DNA of 64,000 nt, from the NCBI RefSeq assembly GCF_001293465.1, contig NZ_JSYZ01000001.1, positions 90,717 through 154,716 on the forward strand, in the 5' to 3' direction. Origin of the DNA: Pseudomonas asplenii. GTDB lineage: Bacteria > Pseudomonadota > Gammaproteobacteria > Pseudomonadales > Pseudomonadaceae. Every line of letters begins with the position of its first letter. Positions within the stretch are counted from its first letter, which is position 1. Position numbers and translations under genes: made by a program. The notes beneath the pieces were generated by a model. It made no database searches and was not told the origin of the DNA. It saw nothing but the letters and a program-made list of their open reading frames with translations. Below, one piece after another: positions 19,608-28,155 of the stretch.

Positions 19608-20366
19608 CTAAAGCCGCTGGATGGTGACACTGCCCGCCTCGCCCTGGGGCCCTGGCTGCCCAGCCAGGCCAGGTCGGCCAGGCTTGCCAGCCGCCGTGTC
19701 ATAAATGAAGCAGCCCTTGGACTTGCCACCCGCCCCCGGGCGTCCCGCCGCTCCCGCCGGGCCACCGGCTCCGCCATCGACCTGAACCTTGATCTGTTCG
19801 GCCGGGTAGTCTCGCGGCAACTGCAGGTGGACCTGCGCCCCCGGCGCACCCTGGCGGCCATCTCCGCCATTGTCACCGTCCGAGCCGCGTCCGGCACTGC
19901 CCCAGGTGCAGCCCGGCTCCGCGCCGTTGGCCCCATCGAGCCCGACATAACCCGGAACGCCGGTCCCGCCACGGGCATCCACCGACAACAGCGGCCCTTT
20001 CAGCGCGTCGATCCGTACATTCAGGTTCCGCCCAGGCAAGGGCGCCTTCTGATAGGTACCCGGAGCACCGCGAGCGGTGATCTGGCTGCCACTGTCGAGT
20101 TCGGCGCGTACAGCCTTGAGCTCGAAAGCCTGCTCACTGGGCACGATGGCGATACGCGCCTCGCGTCCGAGGTGCAACTGACCCACTTCCAGACGGGTGA
20201 TGCCCGCAGGAACCAGCAGGGTGCCGTTGTCGGCCACCTCCAGGCGTTCCAACTGCAGGGAACTGGTATTGCCCGGCAGACGCAACACGGAATGGGACTC
20301 GACACTGACGACCTGGGCGAACGCCAGGGGACTGCACAGGGCTGCCAGCAGGCAAAGACTACGCAT
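19608..20366 (-). CDS. Exported protein with collagen-like Gly-rich C-terminal half
   Basis: I recognise no named family. The 252-residue protein has a signal peptide (MRSLCLLAALCSPLAFA). A beta-rich first half of about 100 residues follows (LQLERLEVADNGTLLVPAG resembles a beta-helix coil). Two Gly-x-y-rich blocks then appear: about residues 128-165 (GGTGVPGYVGLDGANGAEPG) and about 195-245 (GGAGGPAGAAGRPGAGGK, GKPGRPGLAGQPGPQGEAG). Cysteines lie in EPGCTW and KGCFIYD. The pattern suggests an extended secreted or periplasmic protein. A strong GAGGAGG ribosome site supports the ATG at 20364-20366. It overlaps the upstream DUF1145 gene by 8 bases, so translation is probably coupled. Confidence 0.75.
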   Translation of the reverse strand: MRSLCLLAALCSPLAFAQVVSVESHSVLRLPGNTSSLQLERLEVADNGTLLVPAGITRLEVGQLHLGREARIAIVPSEQAFELKAVRAELDSGSQITARGAPGTYQKAPLPGRNLNVRIDALKGPLLSVDARGGTGVPGYVGLDGANGAEPGCTWGSAGRGSDGDNGGDGRQGAPGAQVHLQLPRDYPAEQIKVQVDGGAGGPAGAAGRPGAGGKSKGCFIYDTAAGKPGRPGLAGQPGPQGEAGSVTIQRL

Positions 20367-20637
20367 GGCTGGCCTCCTCACGGGATGGCAGTGGCAGAAC
20401 CTGCACGTGGAACATGCCGAATATCAGGATCTGCGCCCGATCACGCCAGGGATGGGCACGCTCGCGCAGGCTGCCGTCGAACAGCGCCACTTCCAGCAAA
20501 TGAGTCAACAACAGCAGGCTCCCGGCCAGACTCACCAACAGGCGGAACGGACTGATCAGCGGGTTCACCACGTTGACCAGCACCACCAGCCAGAACAGCA
20601 GCGTCAGGACTTTCCCCAACCCCCAAAGCACCTTCAT
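20359..20637 (-). CDS. DUF1145 membrane protein
   Basis: The 92-residue protein has two or three hydrophobic segments: VLWGLGKVLTLLFWLVVLVNVV, RLLVSLAGSLLLLTHLLEVAL, then a shorter one near ILIFGMFHVQVLPL. The DUF1145 assignment is from wording such as NVVNPLISPFRLLV; function is unknown. The start at ATG 20635-20637 has GAGGGGCG upstream. The last 8 bases overlap the collagen-like protein gene on the same strand, so the two form a unit. Confidence 0.75.
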   Translation of the reverse strand: MKVLWGLGKVLTLLFWLVVLVNVVNPLISPFRLLVSLAGSLLLLTHLLEVALFDGSLRERAHPWRDRAQILIFGMFHVQVLPLPSREEASHA

Positions 20638-20811
20638 ACGCCCCTCTCGTGAATTTATTCTTTGGGCGCACAGTAACGGCTTGCACAGGCAATTTGCCAG
20701 TGGGCTGGAGAAATTATTCTCCAACGGTAGCTTTGCCCGCCGGTTCGACGAAATTCATCGATTCAGAGCGGCCTATCCACTAGTCTTTACAGTCCTGATT
20801 GAGGATTTTCG

Positions 20812-21309
20812 ATGACCGAGAGCATTTCTTCCCGCACGCCCCAGCAAGCCCTGGCCGCACTCCTGGACCGCTATGCCCCGCAGACCCTGCTGCTGGTTGG
20901 CGCGAGCAGCTTTCCGGCGCTCGAGGCCTTCCAGGCGGCGCACCCGCAGACCCAGGTCGCCTTCGCCGGGCCGGGTGCCCTGCCGGCGGAACTGGCGGCA
21001 CGACGCTTCGACCTGGCCCTGGTGCTCGACTGCCTCGAACACCTGCCCAAACGTGCCGGCCGGGAACTGCTCGGCGGTATCCGCAACCTCAATGCCAGCC
21101 GCATGGCGGTGCTGGTGGACATGCCGGCCGCCGACTGGCAGGACAGCGACTTCTTCGCCCTGGCCCTGCAGAGCAGCGAGCGCTTCCAGCGCGACGAACA
21201 GGTGCTGACGCTGTTTACCTATGACCTGCGCGAATACAAACAGGTGCCGGACTGGCTCAACGCCAAGTTCTGGGCCAACCCGGAAAACTTCGGCAAATAC
21301 TGGTGGTGA
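20812..21309 (+). CDS. DUF6231-type conserved hypothetical protein
   Basis: The 165-residue protein is conserved in pseudomonads by my memory, with no known function. The order of elements is like a degenerate Rossmann methyltransferase fold: a first strand/loop [15 protein letters not shown] (about residues 26-40), an acidic strand [18 protein letters not shown], and a [15 protein letters not shown] segment. A SAM-binding loop is not convincing. GAGGA precedes the ATG. It runs directly into the YchJ-like gene with overlapping ends. Confidence 0.72.
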   Translation: MTESISSRTPQQALAALLDRYAPQTLLLVGASSFPALEAFQAAHPQTQVAFAGPGALPAELAARRFDLALVLDCLEHLPKRAGRELLGGIRNLNASRMAVLVDMPAADWQDSDFFALALQSSERFQRDEQVLTLFTYDLREYKQVPDWLNAKFWANPENFGKYWW

Positions 21310-21314
21310 CTCCC

Positions 21315-21791
21315 GTGAGCGTATCCATTTGCCCCTGCGGCAGCGGCAACCTGCTGGACACCTGCTGCGGCCATTATCACGCCGGTCATCCGGCGCCCTG
21401 CGCCGAAGCGCTGATGCGCTCGCGCTACAGCGCCTACGTGCTGGGACTGGTCGATTACCTGGTGGCGACCACCCTGCCGATCCAGCAGGGCGGCCTGGAC
21501 CGCCAGGCCATCGGCGACTGGAGTGCCCAAAGCACCTGGCTGGGCCTGCAGGTCGAAAGTTCGGAGGTGCTAGGCGGCCAGCCGGAACATGCCTTCGTCA
21601 CCTTCACCGCACGCTGGCACGACAGCGCTGGCGAACACAGCCACCGCGAACGTTCCGCCTTCGTGCAGAACAGCGGACGCTGGTACTTCATCGACCCGAC
21701 CGTGGCGCTCAAGGCCGGGCGCAACGACGCCTGCCCCTGCGGCAGCGGGCAGAAATACAAGAAGTGCTGTTCGAGCTACCTGGCCGGCTGA
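21315..21791 (+). CDS. YchJ-family protein with two SEC-C zinc motifs
   Basis: The 158-residue protein has a SEC-C motif at each end: [17 protein letters not shown] near the start and [16 protein letters not shown] at the end. The YchJ-type NTF2-like domain between them contains [24 protein letters not shown] is a zinc-binding module, also found at the SecA C terminus, that can bind SecB or ribosomes. The start is uncertain: GTG at 21303, 21306 and 21315 are all in frame, and all overlap or abut the previous stop. I prefer 21315 because the protein then starts [11 protein letters not shown]. Translation is probably coupled to the upstream gene. Confidence 0.85.
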   Translation: MSVSICPCGSGNLLDTCCGHYHAGHPAPCAEALMRSRYSAYVLGLVDYLVATTLPIQQGGLDRQAIGDWSAQSTWLGLQVESSEVLGGQPEHAFVTFTARWHDSAGEHSHRERSAFVQNSGRWYFIDPTVALKAGRNDACPCGSGQKYKKCCSSYLAG

Positions 21792-21797
21792 GGCCGC

Positions 21798-22301
21798 TCA
21801 ACACAGTTTCAGGTGGGAGGTGTCCGGCACCGCAGGTGCGGCGGGTGCCGGGATCTGGCCCATGTCGCTGCCCACCGGCGCCACGCTGAACGCCGACAGG
21901 TCGAACACCGGCGCAGCCGGCACGGGCCTCGGGTCCTGCATATCGCTGCCGACCTCGGCAAGCGCATAGTCCGGTGCATCGACCTCGCTGAACGCAGCCA
22001 TGTAGGCATCACGTGGTACCACCCGGGCACGGCCGGCCGGCTCGGGCACAGCGCCCGGCTCGACCGCATCCACCTGCATCGCCTGTACCTCGACCCGCGC
22101 CCCGGCCCGCTCGATGGTCGAACGGTACTTTTCGGCAGCCGCCGCATCGAGGTTGTTCTTCAATACCAGCCGGCGCCCGGAGAACAGCCGTTCGATGCGC
22201 TGGGCATCGGCCTGGAACAAGCGCGCCAGGTTGCTGCGCACCTGCTCGGCGGGGGCACCGGGAAGCAGCTCGCCACTGAAGACAATCTCGTAAAGGCTCA
22301 T
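21798..22301 (-). CDS. Hypothetical protein with conserved N-terminal module and Pro/Ala-rich tail
   Basis: The 167-residue protein starts with a compact module of about 65 residues (MSLYEIVFSGELLPG, then VRSNLARLFQADAQRIERLF and SGRRLVLKNNLDAAAAEKYR). I recall this module at the N terminus of various Pseudomonas membrane proteins, but I know no function for it. The remainder is disordered, Pro/Ala-rich and contains two VGSDM repeats (about residues 117 and 147), ending HLKLC. The start is at ATG 22299-22301. It is convergent with ychJ and divergent from the LEA-type lipoprotein gene. Confidence 0.7.
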   Translation of the reverse strand: MSLYEIVFSGELLPGAPAEQVRSNLARLFQADAQRIERLFSGRRLVLKNNLDAAAAEKYRSTIERAGARVEVQAMQVDAVEPGAVPEPAGRARVVPRDAYMAAFSEVDAPDYALAEVGSDMQDPRPVPAAPVFDLSAFSVAPVGSDMGQIPAPAAPAVPDTSHLKLC

Positions 22302-22420
22302 GACCCTGCTCCTGTCCACCGGCTCGGTCCGTTGCCGGCCGGTCTTGAGTATGGACCAGGAAGTTTTACCGCCACAACCGGCGGGTAGCCGGCTAGACTG
22401 GGCTTCGAGAGGAGGAAGCC

Positions 22421-22900
22421 ATGCACCCAAGGACACTCGCTGCGTTCGCCCTGCTGGCCGCCCTGGCGCTGTCCGGCTGCACCTCCTGGCTCGATGCCGG
22501 GCCGCGGGACCCCGAGCTGAGCGTGGTCCGGGTGGAACTGGTCAAGGCCACGCTGCTGCAACAGAAGTTCAAGCTGCACTTTCGCCTCGACAACCCCAAT
22601 GACAACACCCTGACCGTGCGTGCCCTGCATTATCGGATCTATCTGGACCAGTGGCTGCTGGCCGAAGGCGACTACGACCGCTGGATGACCGTGGAGCCCA
22701 ACAGCCGGGCGTTTTTCGTGGTGCCGGTGCGAACCAACCTCTGGCAGTACATGAAACCGCTGGCCAAGCGCCTGGAAAAACTCGGCACGCCAATCCCCTA
22801 TCGATTGGAAGGCACCCTGGAAACCGGATTATTCATCGGCTATGACGTGCACCTGGAGCACAAAGGCGAGATAATTCCCGGCGATCTTATTTCGGAGTAA
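22421..22900 (+). CDS. LEA type 2 / WHy-domain lipoprotein
   Basis: The 159-residue lipoprotein has a signal ending LALSGC (Cys at about residue 20). It has one WHy/LEA_2 domain with the typical [22 protein letters not shown] and [20 protein letters not shown] segments. Such proteins are stress-linked beta-sandwich proteins of the envelope in many proteobacteria. The molecular role is unknown. GAGGAGGA right before the ATG is a strong ribosome site. The downstream His-rich SEC-C gene starts only 7 bases after its stop, so they are probably cotranscribed. Confidence 0.85.
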   Translation: MHPRTLAAFALLAALALSGCTSWLDAGPRDPELSVVRVELVKATLLQQKFKLHFRLDNPNDNTLTVRALHYRIYLDQWLLAEGDYDRWMTVEPNSRAFFVVPVRTNLWQYMKPLAKRLEKLGTPIPYRLEGTLETGLFIGYDVHLEHKGEIIPGDLISE

Positions 22901-22907
22901 TTCCAGC

Positions 22908-23108
22908 ATGACCCAGCAACCTCACGTCCATGGCCCTGATTGCAACCACGATCATGATCACGCGCACCACGATCACGGCCACGTTCACGGCCCGCACTGC
23001 AACCACGCGCACCAGGAGCCGGTCCGCAACGCCCTGAAGGACGTGGGCCGCAATGACCCGTGCCCATGCGGTAACGGCAAGAAATTCAAGAAGTGCCACG
23101 GCGCCTGA
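22908..23108 (+). CDS. His-rich mini-protein with SEC-C zinc motif
   Basis: The 66-residue protein has an N-terminal half packed with His and some Asp/Cys ([20 protein letters not shown], then [11 protein letters not shown]). The rest is a single SEC-C motif, [21 protein letters not shown] binds one zinc. The His-rich half looks like a metal store or metal-sensing extension. It is closely spaced behind the LEA lipoprotein gene. The ribosome site is weak, so translation may depend on the upstream gene. I cannot assign a role beyond metal binding. Confidence 0.82.
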   Translation: MTQQPHVHGPDCNHDHDHAHHDHGHVHGPHCNHAHQEPVRNALKDVGRNDPCPCGNGKKFKKCHGA

Positions 23109-23294
23109 GACCCCGGGCATCGCTGTTGTGGGTGGCGGCCGGGCGGCATACCGCTGGCTGGCGATAGCATCCTCGCGAACGCTGCATCAAGGCGCGCAAT
23201 GGCCGCCTTTGGCGGATAGCCAGCAGGCCGGCCCCACAGGTGATGCAGCTCGCCCCTCAGGCACGGATCAGTGCCACGGCCAAGCGGTTTGCAC

Positions 23295-24683
23295 CTAGTC
23301 ATCGCGCCGCTCGAACGCCAGCGTGACCTCCAGCCCGCCGCCCTCGCGATTGCGCAAGATCATCCGGCCACCATGGGCCGCCGCGATGGTATGGGCGATA
23401 CTCAGCCCCAGGCCATAGCCGCCAGTTTTCGCATTGCGCGAGCCCTCGACCCGATAGAAAGGCTCCACCACCTGCTCCAGCAGCGCCTCGGGAACACCCG
23501 GGCCGCGATCACTGATGACGATCCGCAGTTGTGGCGACTCGTCCTCGATCCGCACCACCACCTCGCGACCATACCGCACCGCATTCTCCAGCAGGTTCTG
23601 CACGCAGCGCTTGAGGCTGCGGGCATAGCCGGGCAAGGGCCGTTGCGCCCAGCCCTCGACACGGATCGGCTCGCCGATATCCTCCAGGTCGGCCTGCAGG
23701 CTGCGCAGCAGGGCATTGATATCGATGTTCTGGCGTTCCTCATTCACTTCCCCGCTGCTGACGAAGTCCAGGGTGCTGGAAACCATGTGTTCCATGTCCT
23801 CCAGGTCCGTGCGAAAGCGCTCCTTGACCTGGTTGTCCTCCAGCAGTTCGGTGCGCAGGCGCAGCCGGGTGATCGGCGAGCGCAGGTCATGGGAAATCGC
23901 CGCGAGGAAGCGGGTGCGCTCGGCGATGCTGGCGATCAGTTGCTGTTGCATGACGTTGAAGGCCTGGGCCGCGCGTCGCACCTCGGTCGGCCCGTCCAGG
24001 GGCAGCGGCGGTCGGCGGATGTCCCGGCCCAGCGCCTCGGCGGCCTTGGCCAGGGCGTTCAGCGGACGGATCGCCAGGCGCACCGCCAGCAGGGCAATGA
24101 TCACCACCACGACGATCCGCAGCAGATAGATGCGCATCACGTAGTCGAACAGCAGGTCCAGCGGCGAAGTGCTGGTCCAGCCCTGTTCCTCCCTGGCCTC
24201 CACCAGCAGCCAGCGGCCATCCGGCAGGCGCAGGTCGATCAGGAAGCGGCCGATCGCCGGATGGGCACCGAACAGCGTGGACAGGCCGGCGATCTGACCC
24301 TGCTGATCCACCACCGACAGTTGCAGCAGACGCAGGGTCTGCGAGTAACCGGTCTTCTCCGACAGCACCTTGTTCAGCAGCCGCTCGGTATCCAGGTCCT
24401 TTTCGCTCAGGCGGCTGGGAATACCACTGGCCTGCTCGCTCAAGGTCAGGTGGAAGTGCGGCGAGTCGATCAGCTCGATCAGGCTGTCCGCACGCTGCGG
24501 ATCAAGATGCGATAGACGGACGATATTGGCCAGCCGGGTGGCGATCAGGCGGGTAGGAATCTCCAGCACCTGGCTGTGGCGCACGTCGTACCAGATGCTG
24601 CTGGTGAGGATCTGCGCCGCCAGCATGCCGGTCACCAGGATCAGCACCAGCCGACCGAACAGCGAACCCGGCCACCATCTCAC
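23295..24683 (-). CDS. Sensor histidine kinase of the siderophore locus
   Basis: The 462-residue inner-membrane kinase starts with one membrane segment (LFGRLVLILVTGMLAAQIL). A periplasmic sensor domain of about 120 residues and a second membrane segment (LLRIVVVVIIALLAVRLAI, about residues 185-205) follow. Next come HAMP, the H box ISHDLRSPITRLRLRTELL, the N box NLLENAVRYG, then DRGPGVP and GYGLGLSIAHTIAAAHGG. The start is GTG at 24681-24683, overlapping the regulator's stop (GTGA), so the pair is translationally coupled. The position next to a catecholate-type receptor parallels PfeRS/PfeA and PirRS/PirA, so it probably senses iron-siderophore in the periplasm. That role is inferred. Confidence 0.9.
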   Translation of the reverse strand: MRWWPGSLFGRLVLILVTGMLAAQILTSSIWYDVRHSQVLEIPTRLIATRLANIVRLSHLDPQRADSLIELIDSPHFHLTLSEQASGIPSRLSEKDLDTERLLNKVLSEKTGYSQTLRLLQLSVVDQQGQIAGLSTLFGAHPAIGRFLIDLRLPDGRWLLVEAREEQGWTSTSPLDLLFDYVMRIYLLRIVVVVIIALLAVRLAIRPLNALAKAAEALGRDIRRPPLPLDGPTEVRRAAQAFNVMQQQLIASIAERTRFLAAISHDLRSPITRLRLRTELLEDNQVKERFRTDLEDMEHMVSSTLDFVSSGEVNEERQNIDINALLRSLQADLEDIGEPIRVEGWAQRPLPGYARSLKRCVQNLLENAVRYGREVVVRIEDESPQLRIVISDRGPGVPEALLEQVVEPFYRVEGSRNAKTGGYGLGLSIAHTIAAAHGGRMILRNREGGGLEVTLAFERRDD

Positions 24684-25390
24684 GACTGGGGTTCCACATC
24701 GGTGGCGGTCAGCATGTAGCCCTCGTTGCGCACCGTCTTGATCAGGCTCGGCTCCAGTTGCTGACGCAGGCGGCTGATGCACACGTCGATCGAGCGGTCG
24801 AACGGCGTGCTGTCTTTTTCAAACACGTGATTGAGCAGAAAATCCCGGCTCAACGGCCGGTTGGGATGCTGCAACAGCAGGCGCAGTACACGGAAATCGG
24901 TGTTGCCCAGGCTGATCACCAGTCCCTGCGGAGACAGCAGTTGGCGGGCCCGGGTATCCAGTTGCCAGCCGGCGAAGCGAATGGTCGGCACATCGTCGAT
25001 CCGTGCCCGCTCGGGAAAGCTCTGGGCCCGGCGCAACACCACCTTTATCCGCACCAGCAGCTCCCGGGGGTCGAACGGCTTGGGCAGGTAATCGTCGGCA
25101 CCCAGTTCCAGGCCGAGGATCCGGTCCACCAGGGTGCCACGGGCGGTCAGCATGATCACCGGGATGTTGGAGGTCACCCGCAGTTCGCGGCACAGGCTCA
25201 GCCCATCCTCTCCCGGCAGCATCAGGTCGAGGACGATCAGGTCGATGACATTCAGTTCCAGGCGCCGGCGCATCTCCTTGCCATCGCAGGCGGTGGAGGT
25301 CTGATAGCCGGCGTTGGTCAGGTACTCGGACAGCAACTGACGGATTTCCGGATCGTCATCGACGATCAACAGGTGATCTGGCTTGCTCAT
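24680..25390 (-). CDS. OmpR-family response regulator of the siderophore locus
   Basis: The 236-residue protein has a receiver domain with acidic pocket LLIVDDDPEIRQLL, phospho-acceptor Asp in LIVLDLMLPGEDGLS and Lys in DDYLPKPFDPREL. A winged-helix output domain follows (DRSIDVCISRLRQQLEP). I chose the ATG at 25388-25390 because the frame upstream is noncoding-like. It is the first gene of the regulator-kinase pair and is divergent from the receptor gene. Four tandem NAATG pentamers at 25448-25467, 58 bases upstream of its start codon, are a candidate binding site. Confidence 0.93.
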   Translation of the reverse strand: MSKPDHLLIVDDDPEIRQLLSEYLTNAGYQTSTACDGKEMRRRLELNVIDLIVLDLMLPGEDGLSLCRELRVTSNIPVIMLTARGTLVDRILGLELGADDYLPKPFDPRELLVRIKVVLRRAQSFPERARIDDVPTIRFAGWQLDTRARQLLSPQGLVISLGNTDFRVLRLLLQHPNRPLSRDFLLNHVFEKDSTPFDRSIDVCISRLRQQLEPSLIKTVRNEGYMLTATDVEPQS

Positions 25391-25584
25391 GAGGAAAGGT
25401 CGTATCCGAAAAAAGCTACGGGATAGCCGAAAGTTCTCGGCCTGTAGAAATGAAATGTAATGGAATGTGTTGAGAAGCGTTTGTATGCGGTTCCAATACA
25501 AAGAGCGCCCCGTCCGCCGAGGCGGGCTCTTTAGACTACCGAATCTAAATAAGATTGATTTTAATTTAGCACAGGTTGTCCCGC
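25391..25584. promoter_or_regulatory. Divergent control region of regulator and siderophore receptor genes
   Basis: This 194-base AT-rich region has four back-to-back pentamers AAATG AAATG TAATG GAATG at 25448-25467. Nearer the receptor gene is a very AT-rich stretch (25545-25568) that could be a -10 region or a weak Fur site. The best Fur alignment there matches only 10 of 19 consensus bases, so I do not claim it. Confidence 0.5.
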
Positions 25585-27969
25585 ATGCCATCGTCGCCCC
25601 AGCCCTCCGCCTCCCGCCTGCAACCCCTGTCCCTGCCCGGCACCCTGGCACCGGTGTTCGGTCTGATGGCCATGGGCGCGCTGCACCCCGCCATGGCCCG
25701 GGAGACGGAAACCCCTGGCGTCCTGACCCTGCCGGACCTGAAGGTCGAGGGCGAGTACAATTCGCCGTTCAAGGTTGACCGCGCCAGCTCGGCCAAGCTC
25801 AGCCAGCCGCTGCTCGACACCCCGCAAAGCGTCACCGTGGTGCCGCAGCAGGTGCTCAAGGAGCAGAACGCCCAGACCCTGCAGGAAGTGCTGCGCAACG
25901 TACCCGGCATCACCTTCATGTCCGGCGAAGGCAACCTCGGCTGGGGCGACCTGTTCTCGATCCGCGGCTTCTCTTCGGAACAGAGCTTGACCGTCGACGG
26001 TGTACGCGATGCCGGCATGTCGACCCGTACCGACACCTTCAACCTGCAGCAGGCCGAAGTGTTCAAGGGCACCGGCGCCATCGAGTCGGGCATCGCGGCG
26101 GTCGGCGGCAGCGTCAACCTGGTCAGCAAGGAAGCCCACCTGGGCGACAGGAACAAGCTCTCGGTCGGCGTCGGCAGCGACAACTACCGCCGCCTCACTG
26201 CAGACCTCAACCATGAGTTGAACGACACCACCGCCGTGCGTATCAACCTGATGCGCCACTACAACCAGGTGGCCGAGCGCGACGATGTCGACTACGACCG
26301 CTGGGGCCTGGCCACGTCCCTGGGGATGGGCCTGGGCACGCCGACCCGGGTGCTCGTCGATCTGTTCTACCAGAAAGACGACAACACCCCGGACGGCGGC
26401 CTGCCGATCCAGCGCAGCACCCATGGCGACACCATGCCGGGAGTGAAACGCTCCAACTGGTACGGCGACTCCAGCCTCTATACCCAGCAGACCGAAACCC
26501 TGTCGCTGACCGCGCGCCTGGAGCATGATTTCGACAACGACGCCAAACTGAAGAACCAGATCCGCTGGGAACGCACCGACAACTTCGCGGTACTGTCGCC
26601 GGCGCGTTTCTTCGCCGCCAGCGCCAACGGCCAGAAAACCTGCACCGGTACCCGCTGCGCGACCCTGGGCTACACCGGCGTCGGGACGGTCGGCCAGGTA
26701 CCCGGCTCGACGGTCAATGCCTACCCCGGCCATGTCGCCAATGGCGATACCGCCTACGGCATCCTGCGCGGCTCCGACTTCGGCCAGTCCAAGCGCTACA
26801 CTATTCTCGACAACCAGACCGACTTCAGCTTCGGCTTCAACACCGGCAGCGTGTCCCACGCGGTGGTCAGCGGCCTTGAGCTGTACCACGAGACCTACGG
26901 TGGCCTGAAGCGCAACGCCGAAGTACCCGCCGGCGACATGTTCTTCGACATGGCCGATCCGCAGCACGACTTCGCCAGCACCTGGGTGACCAAGGGCGAA
27001 GGCGAACCACGCTCGATCATCGACAACGCCGGCCTCTACATCGGCGACACGGTGACCCTGAACGATCAGTGGCAGGTGCTCGGCTCGCTGCGCTACGACC
27101 ACTGGCGCGCCCAGACCACACAGCGTGGCCAGGCCGATATCGACAGCAGCGACGGCGCCGTGAGCGGACGCGCCGGCGTGGTCTACAAGCCACTGCCCAA
27201 CGGCAGCCTCTATGCCTCCTACAGCGAGGCGGCGGAACCATCGGCAATCGGCGCCTCGACCAACAACCAGATCTACGGCGCCTCGAGCACCACCCAGTAC
27301 TCGCCGGCCAAGTCCAGGACCTACGAAATCGGTACCAAGTGGGACCTGCTCCACGACCAGGTGAACCTGACGGCCGCGCTGTTCCGCACCGAGCTGGAAA
27401 ACTCCTGGGAATACCAGAGCGGCGAAACCGCACCGGTGCGGGCCCTGCCGGCCAAGCGCGTCGACGGCGTCGAACTCGGCCTGCAGGGCAACATCACCCC
27501 GCAATGGACCGTGTACAGCGGCTTCTCCGCCCTCAAGAGCGTACAGACCAAGGGTGCCAACAAAGGCGCCGAGGCCAAGAACGTTCCGGACCTGACCGCC
27601 AACCTGTGGACCACCTACCAGGTCACCGAGGACCTGAGCCTGAGCTACGGCGCCAACTACGTCGGCCGTCGGCGCTACAGCGACAACAAGTATGTCGGTG
27701 GCCTGAACAACAACAGCAGCTATGCCACCGGGCCGGCCGGGGTCTACGCGGTCTACGTGAAGGACGACGAAAAGGCACCGGGCTACTGGCTGCACAACCT
27801 GGCGGCGCAATACCGGATCAACTCGCAAACCCGGGTCAACCTGAACCTCAACAACGTGTTCAACACGTTCTACTACAGCCAGATCGGTGCCTCGCTGGAC
27901 GGCTTCCAGCTGTACGGCATCCCCGGTGCCGGCCGCACGTTGACGGCGAGCGTCGACTATGAATTCTGA
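25585..27969 (+). CDS. TonB-dependent catecholate-type siderophore receptor (Fiu/PiuA-like)
   Basis: The 794-residue outer-membrane receptor has a signal-like N terminus of about 37 residues (hydrophobic PVFGLMAMGALHPAMA). The TonB-box region (LTLPDLKVEG) follows, then the plug domain (DTPQSVTVVPQQVLKEQ and QEVLRNVPGITFMSGEG). A 22-stranded barrel ends in the typical TASVDYEF. Plug segments LFSIRGFSSEQSLTVDGVRD and GAIESGIAAVGGSVNLVSK are those of the Fiu/PiuA catecholate group. Catecholate or mixed siderophore specificity is inferred from this. The ATG at 25585 follows ACAGG; a TTG at 25576 is an alternative. Its stop overlaps the start of a 55-codon ORF. Confidence 0.92.
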   Translation: MPSSPQPSASRLQPLSLPGTLAPVFGLMAMGALHPAMARETETPGVLTLPDLKVEGEYNSPFKVDRASSAKLSQPLLDTPQSVTVVPQQVLKEQNAQTLQEVLRNVPGITFMSGEGNLGWGDLFSIRGFSSEQSLTVDGVRDAGMSTRTDTFNLQQAEVFKGTGAIESGIAAVGGSVNLVSKEAHLGDRNKLSVGVGSDNYRRLTADLNHELNDTTAVRINLMRHYNQVAERDDVDYDRWGLATSLGMGLGTPTRVLVDLFYQKDDNTPDGGLPIQRSTHGDTMPGVKRSNWYGDSSLYTQQTETLSLTARLEHDFDNDAKLKNQIRWERTDNFAVLSPARFFAASANGQKTCTGTRCATLGYTGVGTVGQVPGSTVNAYPGHVANGDTAYGILRGSDFGQSKRYTILDNQTDFSFGFNTGSVSHAVVSGLELYHETYGGLKRNAEVPAGDMFFDMADPQHDFASTWVTKGEGEPRSIIDNAGLYIGDTVTLNDQWQVLGSLRYDHWRAQTTQRGQADIDSSDGAVSGRAGVVYKPLPNGSLYASYSEAAEPSAIGASTNNQIYGASSTTQYSPAKSRTYEIGTKWDLLHDQVNLTAALFRTELENSWEYQSGETAPVRALPAKRVDGVELGLQGNITPQWTVYSGFSALKSVQTKGANKGAEAKNVPDLTANLWTTYQVTEDLSLSYGANYVGRRRYSDNKYVGGLNNNSSYATGPAGVYAVYVKDDEKAPGYWLHNLAAQYRINSQTRVNLNLNNVFNTFYYSQIGASLDGFQLYGIPGAGRTLTASVDYEF

Positions 27970-28126
27970 GGTCTCTACCCGCCGTTGTTCGACCGCTGAA
28001 GACAGCCTGCCGCCAGGCATGGATATGGCGATCCGGCGCCTGGGTGCGCAACACGCCGATGAACTGCCGCTGCGACAACCGAGCGGCGCTTACCACACCC
28101 CGTTGCGGCGCTGGAGTGACGTCTGA
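27959..28126 (+). CDS. Possible 55-residue coupled small protein
   Basis: An open frame of 55 codons starts at an ATG that lies inside the last codons of the receptor gene (27959-27961, receptor stop 27967-27969). It runs MNSEVSTRRCSTAEDS and later HADELPLRQPSGAYHTPL, ending WSDV. I recognise no family. By hand about two thirds of its third positions are G or C, less than the neighbours. It fills the otherwise empty gap before the binding-protein gene. Its TGA overlaps the ATG of a 9-codon frame (28126-28155) whose stop in turn overlaps the next gene's ATG. It could be a real peptide or only a translational bridge. Confidence 0.35.
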   Translation: MNSEVSTRRCSTAEDSLPPGMDMAIRRLGAQHADELPLRQPSGAYHTPLRRWSDV

Positions 28127-28155
28127 TGCGCCGCCTGCCCCTGGAGAAATCGTGA
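28126..28155 (+). other. Nine-codon stop-start bridge
   Basis: ATG at 28126-28128 overlaps the TGA of the 55-codon ORF (TGATG). Nine codons later its TGA (28153-28155) overlaps the ATG of the binding-protein gene (TGATG again). It also contains that gene's ribosome site. This is direct sequence observation; any role in coupling is inferred. Confidence 0.5.

Noticed and set aside
25545..25568. Fur box upstream of the receptor gene
   Set aside because: Best alignment gives only 10 of 19 consensus bases, within what AT-rich DNA gives by chance.
25561..28020. An 819-codon minus-strand frame opposite the siderophore receptor
   Set aside because: Antisense shadow of a high-GC gene; it would also cover the divergent control region and lacks a start signal.
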